Shown piece by piece: positions 1 to 7,231 of a stretch of 29,460 nt of DNA. The translations under genes were made by a program, and so were the position numbers. Each line of letters begins with the position of its first letter. The stretch's first letter is position 1. The notes under the pieces are model-generated. The model searched no databases, had not been told where the DNA came from, and was given only the letters and a program-made list of their open reading frames with translations. Source of the DNA: Bacteroidales bacterium (GTDB taxonomy: Bacteria; Bacteroidota; Bacteroidia; Bacteroidales; Bacteroidaceae); NCBI GenBank assembly GCA_004552155.1, contig SFPF01000090.1, positions 1 through 29,460 of the forward strand, given 5' to 3'.

Positions 1-2
1 CG

Positions 3-782
3 CAAATCACTGAAGGCAATCCCACCGGCAACCAAATCACTACCGGCAACCGTCCGCAGGCCGGTACGTGGGGTATCTATCTCGGTGCTACATCCAACAT
101 GTTTAAGGCCATCGGCGACAAGGACACCAAGATTGATCCGCTGCCCCTCATCAACCTTAAATATATGTTTAAGGACAAGTGGGAAGCCCGCATGGGCCTG
201 GAATTCTCCCGCAAGAGAGAAACTGTGAAGGGCGACCTCATCACTGGCTACGACGAAAACGAAAAGGTGGAAACGGCCAACTACAAGAATAAGGTGGTGA
301 CCTCTGAAAACCGCATCATGCCGGGCGTGGCTTATCACTTCAGCCCGAAGAATATCCTCGACGTCTATGCTGGCGTAGAGGCAACCCTCGGCTGGAGCCG
401 CAACTCTCTCTACAATGACTTCCAGGCAGAAGACGAGGATGGCAAGATGAAAGACGGCTACAACAACGTATGCAAGTCGTCCGTGCTCCTTGGCGGCGGT
501 GCCTTCATCGGCCTGCAGGCTTTCATCGGCAACCTGCCCTTGGCTATCGGTCTGGAATATGGCATCTCTTGCCAATATGACTCCCGCCTGCGCTACAAGA
601 ATACGTTTAAGGAACCCGGCAGCAAGGAACAGGTGGTTTACTCCGCAAATGTTGAGGATTTCCCCGAACTCGCCAATAAGGGCGTTAACTTCAACGAAAG
701 CGACGCCTACGATTCGCTCAAAGCCAGCAAGGGCAAGATTGGACAGCAGTTCCGCCTCACTATCAGCTATTATTTCAGATAA
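3..782 (+). CDS. Outer-membrane beta-barrel protein, C-terminal part (5' end outside window)
   Basis: The open frame runs in from the window edge at base 3 without a stop, so the gene starts upstream; the Met at 99 is internal. The visible part (about 259 residues) has alternating hydrophobic/aromatic strands, such as TWGIYLGATSN near the start and LTISYYFR at the very end. The terminal aromatic residue (Phe-Arg) and strand pattern are typical of Bacteroidetes outer-membrane barrels of the porin/OmpA-barrel type. A role as a surface barrel is inferred; ligand and exact family cannot be told. It is followed by a short hairpin with a T-run and then by a lipoprotein gene on the same strand. Confidence 0.6.
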   Translation, partial: QITEGNPTGNQITTGNRPQAGTWGIYLGATSNMFKAIGDKDTKIDPLPLINLKYMFKDKWEARMGLEFSRKRETVKGDLITGYDENEKVETANYKNKVVTSENRIMPGVAYHFSPKNILDVYAGVEATLGWSRNSLYNDFQAEDEDGKMKDGYNNVCKSSVLLGGGAFIGLQAFIGNLPLAIGLEYGISCQYDSRLRYKNTFKEPGSKEQVVYSANVEDFPELANKGVNFNESDAYDSLKASKGKIGQQFRLTISYYFR

Positions 783-802
783 GCTGAAAAGCCTATATGC
801 TT

Positions 803-839
803 GAAGCAAACTTGCTTCATATGGCGAATCTTATTTTTT
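803..839 (+). terminator. Probable terminator after the barrel gene
   Basis: A 7-bp perfect stem (GAAGCAA at 803-809, TTGCTTC at 812-818) is flanked by a further ATATG/CATAT pairing, and a T-run follows at 833-839. The spacing between stem and T-run is longer than ideal, so efficiency is uncertain. Confidence 0.4.
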
Positions 840-868
840 ATCATCAACACTATAACAGAGTACACACC

Positions 869-1297
869 ATGATGAAATATTGCAAATATTTATCCGTCGC
901 CTTGCTGATGCTGACGCTCGTGGGCTGCGGCACGTCGACAAACAAACGGCTGTATACTGCTGATTACACGCACTTCCACATTCTCATGAACGATTTGCAG
1001 TTCATTGGCGAGACGGAAATCAGCATTACCTACAGCACGTATCTGGGCTTTATCAGCGATATCCAAACCGTAAACGGCGAGGTATACAACAGCACGAAGA
1101 AAAAGACCGTGCGCCTCGACGACCGCAACATCGGCAGCCTCGGCAAACTCGACAAGGCCGCCTACAAGGTGATGGAGCAGTTCCCCGAAGCACGCTACTA
1201 CCAGGTGGTATCGAAGCAGCGCGTGAGGGAGAAACTCTTCCTTGGCAGCAATGTTACGGAAAAGGCTGTGATCCGTGCCTACAAATTCAAGAAGTAA
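869..1297 (+). CDS. Small conserved lipoprotein, function unknown
   Basis: The 142-residue product starts with MMKYCKYLSVALL and has a lipobox LVGC at about residues 17-20, so it should be lipidated and membrane anchored. An in-frame ATG lies upstream at 797, but starting at 869 puts the signal peptide at the N-terminus. The mature part is mixed alpha/beta with a YTADYTHFHI segment, a conserved-looking YSTYLGFI stretch and a basic C-terminal tail. I recall similar short lipoproteins in Bacteroidales genomes but none with a known function. It is followed by a clear hairpin terminator. Confidence 0.7.
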   Translation: MMKYCKYLSVALLMLTLVGCGTSTNKRLYTADYTHFHILMNDLQFIGETEISITYSTYLGFISDIQTVNGEVYNSTKKKTVRLDDRNIGSLGKLDKAAYKVMEQFPEARYYQVVSKQRVREKLFLGSNVTEKAVIRAYKFKK

Positions 1298-1321
1298 AAA
1301 CAGCTTAACCTATCATTAGAG

Positions 1322-1361
1322 TGAGGGCGCTTCGTTTCGGTGCGCCCTCATCGTTTGTTTT
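1322..1361 (+). terminator. Intrinsic terminator after the small lipoprotein
   Basis: A 9-bp perfect stem (TGAGGGCGC at 1322-1330 with GCGCCCTCA at 1342-1350) has an 11-nt loop and is followed by a T-rich stretch to 1361. It ends immediately before the next lipoprotein gene, which must therefore have its own promoter or depend on read-through. Confidence 0.65.
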
Positions 1362-1363
1362 CT

Positions 1364-2182
1364 ATGAAAAAGTGGATATTTTGCCTTTTGTTCCTCCCCT
1401 TGTTTTGCGCCTGCGATGACGAGGACGACGCCACGCCGGTGACGCTCTACACCGATGCCAGGCAGGAACTGAGGGTGTATGGCAACGAATATAAGGAAAT
1501 AAGAATTACGTCGAAAAGCAACAACGGCAACCTGACGCGGTTGCACATCTCCTCGCGCGACTCGGAACGCGGCGAGATGACGCTCCTCGACTCGGCGCTC
1601 AACCAGCAGGAACTCGACTTTACCTATTATTATAAAGCACCCATACTGCGCAAGGATAGCGCAAGCGTGCGCCTCACTATCACAACCTTCAACGCGGCGG
1701 GAAATACGCAAAGCGTGGAAGTGACGGTGCGCGTGATACAGAGGGATTATCTGCTTGAGGAACTTTCGGCTATCACGCTTTACGCACATGAAACAGAGAC
1801 ACACCCAAACGGCTATTGCTTCGCCGATTTCAGACCGCTTATGACATCGCTCACGGACTCGGCAAAGATTGACCTTTATGCCTATGTGGATGAAGGCAAC
1901 TCGGAGCTAATGACGCGGGAATGGCGCACAAATACCGATGTGTTCTTTACGCGCAACAATAACTTCAACTATTCAGAAGCGACCTACAATTCGCTGACGG
2001 CATCGTTCGAGGCTGCGATCGGCAATCCGCGCATCGCGAATATCAAGGCCGACGACATTATCCTCTTCGGGCGCGGCAACAAGGCGCTGGGCGTTATAAA
2101 AATCATTCAGGTATACGACGAGCCGGGCGTGGAGAACGACCGCTATTATTTCAACGTGAAACGCCTGCGGGCAGGCAGCTGA
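1364..2182 (+). CDS. Lipoprotein of unknown function
   Basis: The 272-residue protein starts MKKWIFCLLFLPLFCACDD. The lipobox FCAC sits at about residues 14-17 and the acidic residues after the Cys (DDEDD) match the surface-export signal of Bacteroidetes lipoproteins. The start at 1364 is chosen because the frame opens earlier (1340) but the signal peptide begins here. Residues about 25-130 are beta-rich and Ig-like (LRVYGNEYKEIRI, SASVRLTITTF, VEVTVRVIQ). The second half has no recognised motif. It converges with thiF across a bidirectional terminator. Function is not assignable. Confidence 0.65.
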   Translation: MKKWIFCLLFLPLFCACDDEDDATPVTLYTDARQELRVYGNEYKEIRITSKSNNGNLTRLHISSRDSERGEMTLLDSALNQQELDFTYYYKAPILRKDSASVRLTITTFNAAGNTQSVEVTVRVIQRDYLLEELSAITLYAHETETHPNGYCFADFRPLMTSLTDSAKIDLYAYVDEGNSELMTREWRTNTDVFFTRNNNFNYSEATYNSLTASFEAAIGNPRIANIKADDIILFGRGNKALGVIKIIQVYDEPGVENDRYYFNVKRLRAGS

Positions 2183-2228
2183 TGCGTAGCCGGGGCTTTT
2201 CTGAAAATAATTCGGACTATATATATAA

Positions 2229-2277
2229 ATAAAAAAAACGGCAATGCGGGGACTGGCCTGCGTTGCCGTTTCTTTTT
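2229..2277. terminator. Bidirectional terminator between lipoprotein and thiF
   Basis: The stem pairs AAACGGCAATGCG (2236-2248) with TGCGTTGCCGTTT (2259-2271), including G-U pairs. There is an A-run on the left and a T-run on the right, so it can terminate both converging transcripts. A 7-G run follows at 2279-2285. Confidence 0.75.
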
Positions 2278-2295
2278 TGGGGGGGATAAAATGTC

Positions 2296-2997
2296 TTAAA
2301 ACTCGATGGTTTGCGTCAGCATCGTGCTGAAATCTATGGTCCAAAGTTTGCCGCAAAGGGGCGCGCCGTAACCGATGAGCACTTGCAGGGCCTGGTGCAC
2401 CTCCACGCTGCCCACAACGCCGGGCGTGGGGCCTACGACGGCTTTCGGCGGCAGGGGTGCCTGCAGCAAGGCTTCCTCGGAGAAGAGGTCGCGGTAACTG
2501 CGCGGAGAGGCGCCGTAGTGGAACACGGAAGCCTGGCCCGTGAGACCGCAGATGGCACCATATATATAAGGCACGGCGTGGCGGCGGCAGGCATCGTCAA
2601 TCAAGAAGCGCGTAGCAAAATTGTCGCAGCCGTCAATCACTGCATCGTAGCCGGCCACCATGTCGGCGTTGTCTTTTGTAAAGCGGGCGGCGATGGGCTG
2701 TATTTGCACCTCGCTGTTGAGCCGGCGCAAGCGCCGCGCGGCACATTCCGCCTTAGGCTGTCCCACTTCGTCCTCGCCATAGAGCACTTGACGGTGAAGA
2801 TTAGAAACGCTCACAACGTCGTCGTCCACTATCGTGAGGCTGCCGATACCGGCACCAACGAGATAAAGCGCGATGGGGCTGCCCAGTCCGCCTGCGCCGA
2901 CAAGAAGCACACGGGCGCGGCGCAGTTTTTCCTGCCCCTCCGCGCCGATTTCAGGCAGGAGCATCTGCCGGGCATAGCGGCCATTATCTTGCATCAT
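2296..2997 (-). CDS. thiF: ThiF-type ThiS adenylyltransferase
   Basis: The 233-residue E1-like enzyme is predicted to adenylate the C-terminal glycine of ThiS in thiazole synthesis. The ATP loop GAGGLG (residues 34-39), VDDD (57-60), NLHRQ (66-70) and DGCDNFATR (122-130) match the ThiF/MoeB/HesA family. The gene ends the thi operon and its start overlaps the end of thiH by 14 bp, which supports translational coupling. The zinc-binding Cys pairs usual in MoeB/E. coli ThiF are missing: the region that normally reads YRCL reads SYRDLF here. I believe related Bacteroidales proteins can show the same, but I could not check. Operon context favours ThiF over MoeB. Confidence 0.88.
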   Translation of the reverse strand: MMQDNGRYARQMLLPEIGAEGQEKLRRARVLLVGAGGLGSPIALYLVGAGIGSLTIVDDDVVSVSNLHRQVLYGEDEVGQPKAECAARRLRRLNSEVQIQPIAARFTKDNADMVAGYDAVIDGCDNFATRFLIDDACRRHAVPYIYGAICGLTGQASVFHYGASPRSYRDLFSEEALLQAPLPPKAVVGPTPGVVGSVEVHQALQVLIGYGAPLCGKLWTIDFSTMLTQTIEF

Positions 2998-4034
2998 GGC
3001 TCTTCATCTTAGGATTGTCGAAACTGCTGTCCCAGTCTTTCCACACGGGTTCGCGTCCCACGCGCCTGAGGGCTTCCTCCACGCTGTGCACGCTGCGGGC
3101 GTCGCCCACGGAGAATTGCTCCAAGGCTTCGGTGTGGGTGGCATAGCCTCCCGGTTCGGTGTGGCTGCCTGCCGACATGGTGGTCACGCCGAGCGTAGCC
3201 ATGTGGTTGCGGAAGTCGGCCTGCTCGCGCGTGGAATAGGAAATGTCCACGTCGTGGTCGAAGATACGCATGGCGAAGGTGAGTTGTGCCAATTCCCTGT
3301 CCGTCATCACGCAGTTGGGCTGAAAGCCGCCGTTCTCGGCGGGACAGAGGCGGGGGAAGTTCACGCTGTACTTCGTACGCCAGTAGCGGCGTTGCAGGTA
3401 GCGCAGGTGGATGGCCATCATCGTGAGGTCGGTGCGCCATTCCTTTTCAAGGCCGATGAGCACGCCCATGCCGATAGAGTGCACGCCCGCCGCGCCCATG
3501 CGGTCAAAGCCGTTCACGCGCCACTCGAAGTTCGACTTCATGCCGCGCGGGTGATAACATCACCTCGATTTTGAGGTTTGAGAAATAGGGCTTGGCGAGG
3601 TCGAGCGCCTTGGCAAGATAGGCGGTGCCGGCTTTGGCGGGGTTTTCGCCCGTCACGAGCAGCAGGTTCTCGAATGGGCCGAGGCGCTTGATGGCCTCGT
3701 ACTCGCGCACCATTTCTTCGGGCGTGAGGATTGTGCGCGGCATCTTGTTGGCCACGTGGAAACTGCAATACACGCAGGAATTTGTGCAGGAGTTGGTGAG
3801 GTAGAGGGGGATGAACATCGAGACGGTGCGCCCGAAGCGTTCCTCTGTGTAGCGGCGCGAGAGTTGCGCCATCGGTTCGAGAAAAGGCTCGGCGGCGGGC
3901 GATATCAGCGCCATGAAGTCTTCTACGTCGCAGTGCGATTTTGCCAGAGCGCGGCGCACGTCGTCGGCGGTTTTGGCATGTATGCGCCGCGTGATGTCGT
4001 CCCAATCGTATTTCAGCAGTTCTTCTGAAAACAT
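2984..4034 (-). pseudogene. thiH: 2-iminoacetate (dehydroglycine) synthase ThiH, broken by internal deletion and frameshift
   Basis: ThiH is the radical-SAM tyrosine lyase that makes dehydroglycine for the thiazole ring. The first frame (4034 down to about 3557) carries the CX3CX2C cluster motif at residues 83, 87 and 90 (CTNSCVYC) and runs normally to KIEVM at about residue 159. The second frame resumes at YHPRGMKSNFEWRVNGFDRMG and continues through the conserved PGGYATH and PVWKDWDSSF to the stop at 2984. Compared with family members, roughly 30-40 residues are missing between the two parts and the frame changes. The join lies in a perfect 6-bp inverted repeat with a 3-nt loop at 3550-3564. 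As written the gene cannot make an intact enzyme; an assembly error is the main alternative. Confidence 0.85.
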
Positions 4035-4077
4035 TTTTTTTGAGAGAGATTTTTTTTGATTTCAGAGGTTTCCAATC

Positions 4078-4101
4078 AGGGGCGTTTTGCAAAACGTCCC
4101 T
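4078..4101. repeat. Short dispersed palindrome (GGGCGTTTTGCAAAACG type)
   Basis: A near-perfect 24-bp palindrome with one mismatched pair lies upstream of thiH. Closely related palindromes occur at 25046-25066 and, as a variant with CTGCAG at the centre, at 25112-25132. This marks it as a dispersed intergenic repeat, not a site specific to the thi operon. Confidence 0.65.
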
Positions 4102-4151
4102 AATCGCGAGGCCTCTTTTATTCATTCATATAAATGCACCTTTTCTTGACA

Positions 4152-4272
4152 TTTTCGGCTGCGCTCGGCATAGCCCGAACAAGTTCGGCTCTGCACTCGC
4201 TTGCACAAAAATTGGCGGCGGCTCGGCATAGTCCAAGTAAACTTGGCCTCTGCGCTCGCCTTGCACAAACGT
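4152..4272 (+). repeat. Two tandem copies of a dispersed hairpin repeat (about 60 bp each)
   Basis: Copy 1 (4152-4210) and copy 2 (4211-4272) share the order GCTCGGCATAG, central hairpin, then CTCTGC-CTCGC-TTGCACAAA. The central hairpin is CCGAAC-AA-GTTCGG in copy 1 and CCAAGT-AA-ACTTGG in copy 2. Three base pairs differ and all three changes are compensated, so the fold appears to be kept. Copies in the opposite orientation are at 5093-5160 and 27967-28031. The pair fills the thiG-thiH gap. Confidence 0.75.
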
Positions 4273-4275
4273 TCA

Positions 4276-5046
4276 TTATAAAAAGGCGGTGAGCGGCGAA
4301 CTTGCCTCTGCCTCGAAGTTGAGCGAGGCGGTGCCGAGGCCGGCTTCATAGGCTTCGCGCCCTGCTTCCACGGCCTTGCGGAAGGCCGCAGCCATAGCGC
4401 TCGGGTTTCCCGCCACGGCGATAGCGGTGTTGACGAGGCAGGCGCTTGCGCCCATTTCCATGGCCTCCGCCGCATGGCTCGGTGCGCCGATGCCCGCGTC
4501 GACGATGACGGGCACGCTGCTCTGTTCGATGATGATGCGCAGGAAGTCGCGCGTACGCAGTCCGAGGTTGCTGCCTATGGGGGCGCCGAGGGGCATGACC
4601 GCTGCCGCGCCGGCCTCTTCGAGCCGTTTGCAGAGCGTGGGGTCGGCCTGGCAATAGGGCAGCACGTTGAAGCCTTCCTTAGCCAGCATCTCCGTGGCGC
4701 GGAGTGTCTCCGTGCTGTCGGGCAGGAGATAGCGCGGATCGGGGTGGATTTCGAGTTTGAGCCACGGCGTGCCAAACGCCTCGCGCGCCATCTGTGCCGC
4801 AAACACGGCCTCTTCGGCATCGCGCACGCCGCTCGTGTTGGGTAGCAACTGAATTTCGGGACGCACCACGTGCGCGAGCATATCGTCGTCGCTGTCGCCC
4901 AGTTCTATCCGCTTCATCGCCACGGTCACCATCTCTGTGCCCGAGGCGGCAATGGCGGCTTGCATCTCGGCATTGCTGCGAAACTTGCCCGTACCGAGAA
5001 ACAGGCGGGACTTGAATGCCCGTCCTGCAATGATTAAATCTGACAT
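4276..5046 (-). CDS. thiG: Thiazole synthase ThiG
   Basis: The 256-residue (beta/alpha)8 enzyme builds the thiazole phosphate ring from deoxyxylulose phosphate, dehydroglycine and ThiS-thiocarboxylate. The family features are all present: LFLGTGKF (16-22), the Schiff-base lysine in WLKLEI (Lys97), VMPLGAPIGSNLGLRTR, VIVDAGIGAPSHAAEAMEMGA and CLVNTAIAVAGNP. Length is normal and no lesion is visible. It is flanked by inverted copies of the dispersed hairpin repeat, at 4152-4272 on one side and 5093-5160 on the other. thiE and thiC, which in many Bacteroidales operons sit beside thiG, are absent from these gaps. Confidence 0.95.
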   Translation of the reverse strand: MSDLIIAGRAFKSRLFLGTGKFRSNAEMQAAIAASGTEMVTVAMKRIELGDSDDDMLAHVVRPEIQLLPNTSGVRDAEEAVFAAQMAREAFGTPWLKLEIHPDPRYLLPDSTETLRATEMLAKEGFNVLPYCQADPTLCKRLEEAGAAAVMPLGAPIGSNLGLRTRDFLRIIIEQSSVPVIVDAGIGAPSHAAEAMEMGASACLVNTAIAVAGNPSAMAAAFRKAVEAGREAYEAGLGTASLNFEAEASSPLTAFL

Positions 5047-5065
5047 GTATGATTATTTATTATGT

Positions 5066-5192
5066 AGTAAACAAGTAAACGAGTTGACAAGGAAATTTTC
5101 GTGCAAGCGAGAGCAGAGCCGAACTTGTTCGGGCTATGCCGAGTGCAGCCGAAAATCACGAAGTGAAACGAGTAAACAAGTAAACAAGTTAA
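5066..5192. repeat. Hairpin repeat copy 3 framed by 8-nt AGTAAACA arrays
   Basis: The central 5093-5160 stretch is the reverse-orientation copy of the repeat at 4152-4210, with the same CCGAAC/GTTCGG hairpin. On both sides lie degenerate 8-nt tandem units of the AGTAAACA/AGTAAACG type (5066-5091 and about 5162-5192). The same composite arrangement recurs at 27944-28045. It fills the thiS-thiG gap. Confidence 0.7.
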
Positions 5193-5197
5193 GTCCT

Positions 5198-5395
5198 CTA
5201 TCCTCCGCACACGGCGCGCACCACCGTGACGTGCATGCCCTCCGCGAGCGGGAAAGTTTCCCATTCCGTGCGCTTCACTAATTTGCTTTCCACTGCTGCT
5301 GCCACGCCTGCTGCGGGCAGGGAGAGGGAAGCCACCAACTCTGCAAGCGTCGTTGCCGACGTTTGCTGCTGCTTGCCGTTCAAAAAGATGTTCAT
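5198..5395 (-). CDS. thiS: Sulfur-carrier protein ThiS
   Basis: The 65-residue ubiquitin-fold protein carries the thiocarboxylate sulfur to ThiG. It opens with MNIFLNGKQQ, contains the conserved TTLAEL segment and KRTEWETFPL, and ends in the obligatory Gly-Gly (VCGG) that ThiF adenylates. It is the first gene of the thi operon, about 120 bp downstream of the TPP riboswitch. A GAAAGGA-like purine stretch lies a short way upstream of the ATG. Length is normal for the family. Confidence 0.93.
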   Translation of the reverse strand: MNIFLNGKQQQTSATTLAELVASLSLPAAGVAAAVESKLVKRTEWETFPLAEGMHVTVVRAVCGG

Positions 5396-5512
5396 AAGGC
5401 TTATCCTTTCACTTTTAATGAGTTAAAACGATGTGTGAAAGAACAAAGGAGTGGGGATTAAGTAATCAAGGACAATCGCTAAGAAAATAGTGGCGTGCGA
5501 TTGCGGAGTGAG

Positions 5513-5607
5513 CACAATGCCTACGGCAGTACGAACTGCATCAGGTCGTGAGGGTATAATCTCAGCCCGTCGGCGCAAGGTCGCTGCGGGCACCCCTTTG
5601 TTCTAAC
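5513..5607 (-). promoter_or_regulatory. TPP riboswitch (THI element) upstream of thiS
   Basis: Read on the minus strand, the element begins with GGGGTGCC and contains the pyrimidine-binding CTGAGA (with the following TTATACCC) and the pyrophosphate-helix signature ACCTGATGCAG. It closes with GCCGTAGGCA. TGCC/GGCA and ACAA/TTGT pairings can form P1. All hallmark segments of the thi box are in order. It should repress thiSGHF when thiamine pyrophosphate is high. I see no obvious intrinsic terminator between it and thiS, so control may act on translation of thiS. Confidence 0.92.
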
Positions 5608-5613
5608 CGCAGG

Positions 5614-5621
5614 CAAAGTTA
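5614..5621 (-). promoter_or_regulatory. -7 box of the thi operon promoter
   Basis: TAACTTTG on the minus strand matches the Bacteroidetes TAnnTTTG -7 consensus. It lies just upstream of the riboswitch 5' end, which fits transcription starting near 5608. A TTTTTC stretch upstream is a weak -33 candidate. Confidence 0.6.
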
Positions 5622-5804
5622 CGCATTTTCTGAAAAACTCGCATTTCCTGCCTATAAAATATATGATTCGTGTCGTAAAACCCGTGGCGCCGCGCAATAA
5701 ATTTAAGGCATTTTATACCATACTTTTTGCCGAATAGGCATGCGGAACTGCCGTTTAGGTGCATATGCGGGATTATCAACCCTTTAATATACAAAATATT
5801 CAAT

Positions 5805-5812
5805 TAAATTTG
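5805..5812 (+). promoter_or_regulatory. -7 box for the LytTR regulator gene
   Basis: TAAATTTG fits the TAnnTTTG consensus and lies 35 bp before the ATG at 5848. No clear ribosome-binding site follows, which is usual in Bacteroidetes. Confidence 0.5.
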
Positions 5813-5847
5813 CAGCGATTCTTTTTAAGATTACCCAACGCCCTTTT

Positions 5848-6636
5848 ATGAGAACAGAAAATCCGTCAGAGCATTTGCCGCAGACGCGGCTCACCGCCTT
5901 TGTTGTGGACGACGAGGCAGGTCCGCGTGATGCGCTCGTGGCAGACTTGAAGAAACATCCCTGTATCGGCGAGGTTTTTGCCTTTTCCAACTACTCCGAT
6001 GCCACCCTTCCGCTGCTGGAGCGGCAGCCCGACGTGCTTTTTCTCGACGTTGAGGTGCCGGGGCGCACGGGACTCGAATTTATCGATTCCCTGCAAGGCA
6101 ACCTGTCCTTCTCATTCCGCGTGGTGTTTTACACGGGCTTTTCCCACTACATGCTCGATGCCATCCGCCGATCCGCTTTCGACTATCTACTGAAACCTTA
6201 CAAGCAGAAGGAACTCGACGACATCATAGACCGCCTCCTTGCCGTCAAGTCTGCGCCCGGCGTTGGTACGAATAGCAACGACCGGCAATGCGCCGCGCCG
6301 CGAAAGATTGCCGTGCAGGCAGTCAGCGAACTGTTACTGCTCACCGTGGAAGAAATTCTCTACACTGAATATCATAAGACGGCGCGCACATGGCGGCTTT
6401 GCCTCACCAATGGCAGCGAATATCAGTTGCGCAAAGGCACTTCTGCCGACGATATCCTCCGTCTACATCCCGCCCTGGTGCGCGTGAGCAGCAGTTGCAT
6501 TGTAAATCTCAATTACCTCTCCGCAGTGGAAAATACTACGCAACGCTGTCGCCTTTGTGCTCCCTTCGACAATCAAGAGATTTATGCCAGCCGCCGATAT
6601 TTCAGCAAGTTGAAAGAGAAATTTGAGATGTTATAA
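5848..6636 (+). CDS. LytTR-family response regulator (orphan)
   Basis: The 262-residue protein has an N-terminal receiver domain (residues about 15-130) and a C-terminal LytTR DNA-binding domain (about 155-262). Receiver landmarks are the acidic pair DD (21-22), the phospho-acceptor Asp67 in FLDVEV, and Lys116 in YLLKPY. The LytTR part has EEILYTEYHKTARTW, the HPALVRVSSSCIVNLNYL core and a YASRRYFSKLKEKF end, typical of the family. No partner kinase is encoded next to it, so its input is unknown; Bacteroidales LytTR regulators usually pair with a LytS/His_kinase-type sensor. It is transcribed divergently from the thi operon. Confidence 0.88.
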   Translation: MRTENPSEHLPQTRLTAFVVDDEAGPRDALVADLKKHPCIGEVFAFSNYSDATLPLLERQPDVLFLDVEVPGRTGLEFIDSLQGNLSFSFRVVFYTGFSHYMLDAIRRSAFDYLLKPYKQKELDDIIDRLLAVKSAPGVGTNSNDRQCAAPRKIAVQAVSELLLLTVEEILYTEYHKTARTWRLCLTNGSEYQLRKGTSADDILRLHPALVRVSSSCIVNLNYLSAVENTTQRCRLCAPFDNQEIYASRRYFSKLKEKFEML

Positions 6637-6696
6637 CCAGCCGCAGGCTGAGTTCTATAATTTTTTTTCGGGAAGAAGCGTTTTCCCATTTTTGTG

Positions 6697-6761
6697 GTCC
6701 GGGACGATTGCACTGACACCATCCTTTTCAAGTTCCGATTATCTTGTGCAATCTCCCGGAC
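6697..6761. repeat. Long hairpin in gene-free region
   Basis: GTCCGGGACGATTGCAC (6697-6713) pairs with GTGCAATCTCCCGGAC (6746-6761), with a single-base bulge and a 32-nt loop. GGGACGA at 6701-6707 could pair instead with TCGTCCC at 6767-6773, giving two competing folds. It follows the LytTR gene. Whether it is a terminator, an RNA or a decayed element is unknown. Confidence 0.55.
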
Positions 6762-6802
6762 TAATTTCGTCCCCTCAGTTCTGCCTTGCGCCGCCATTGC
6801 TG

Positions 6803-6834
6803 TAGCCCGCGAATTTCGTGTAATTCGTGGGCTA
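6803..6834. repeat. Second hairpin in gene-free region
   Basis: TAGCCCGCGAATT (6803-6815) pairs with AATTCGTGGGCTA (6822-6834) around a 6-nt loop, with one G-U pair. No T-run follows, so it is not a standard terminator. Confidence 0.55.
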
Positions 6835-6890
6835 TTAAGTATTGGCAGTTAAAATTCTGTACGCAGCAATTTTTTCCTAATCCCTTGATG

Positions 6891-7069
6891 TTTTTTCCGT
6901 TCTCCTTGGAAGTTTTTACTTTCTTATAAGATATTTTTTGTTACAAAGTTTGTAACACGTATTACAAACTTTGTAACATGTGTTAGAAACTTTGTAACAT
7001 GTATTACAAACTTTGTAACAAACTTTTTCTGCGCAGATAATGAAAACCTTCAAGGAGAAAGGAAAAAAA
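6891..7069. repeat. 179-bp near-palindromic element, copy 1, with four 17-bp palindromes on a 21-bp period
   Basis: Units of the form (G/A)TTACAAA-S-TTTGTAAC begin at 6940, 6961, 6982 and 7003, exactly 21 bp apart; S is G, C, C, C in order. The outer arms are also inverted copies: TTTTTTCCGTTCTCC at 6891-6905 against GGAGAAAGGAAAAAA near 7054-7068. The whole stretch can therefore fold as one long imperfect hairpin. A second copy lies at 21091-21268. No coding potential. The remaining gene-free stretch to 7174 shows nothing further. Confidence 0.8.
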
Positions 7070-7174
7070 TGCTCCGTGAAAGTAAAAAGTCGGAGGCGGG
7101 AAGGGATAAATTAGAGAGTTTAAAATTTGTGCCAATTCGTCTATAACCCTGGCTTTTACAGGCAAATACAAATC

Positions 7175-7206
7175 AAGAGGGATGCGCCGCGCGGCGCATC
7201 CCTCTT
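7175..7206 (-). terminator. Strong hairpin terminator for the GH31 gene
   Basis: This is a perfect 32-bp palindrome (AAGAGGGATGCGCCGC paired with its complement at 7191-7206) just past the stop at 7232. The minus-strand sequence after the stem is moderately T-rich (TTGATTTGTATTT). Confidence 0.65.
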
Positions 7207-7231
7207 AATTGCATATAATATTAATATTGTC

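Noticed and set aside
4152..5160. Invertible thiG segment between inverted repeats
   Set aside because: Inversion would separate thiG from its operon direction, and no recombinase gene is visible; the repeats are a dispersed family, so the arrangement may be chance.
6940..7019. Regular 21-bp repeats as a mini CRISPR array
   Set aside because: Units are themselves palindromes with 4-bp gaps, with no unique spacers of CRISPR length and no cas gene nearby.
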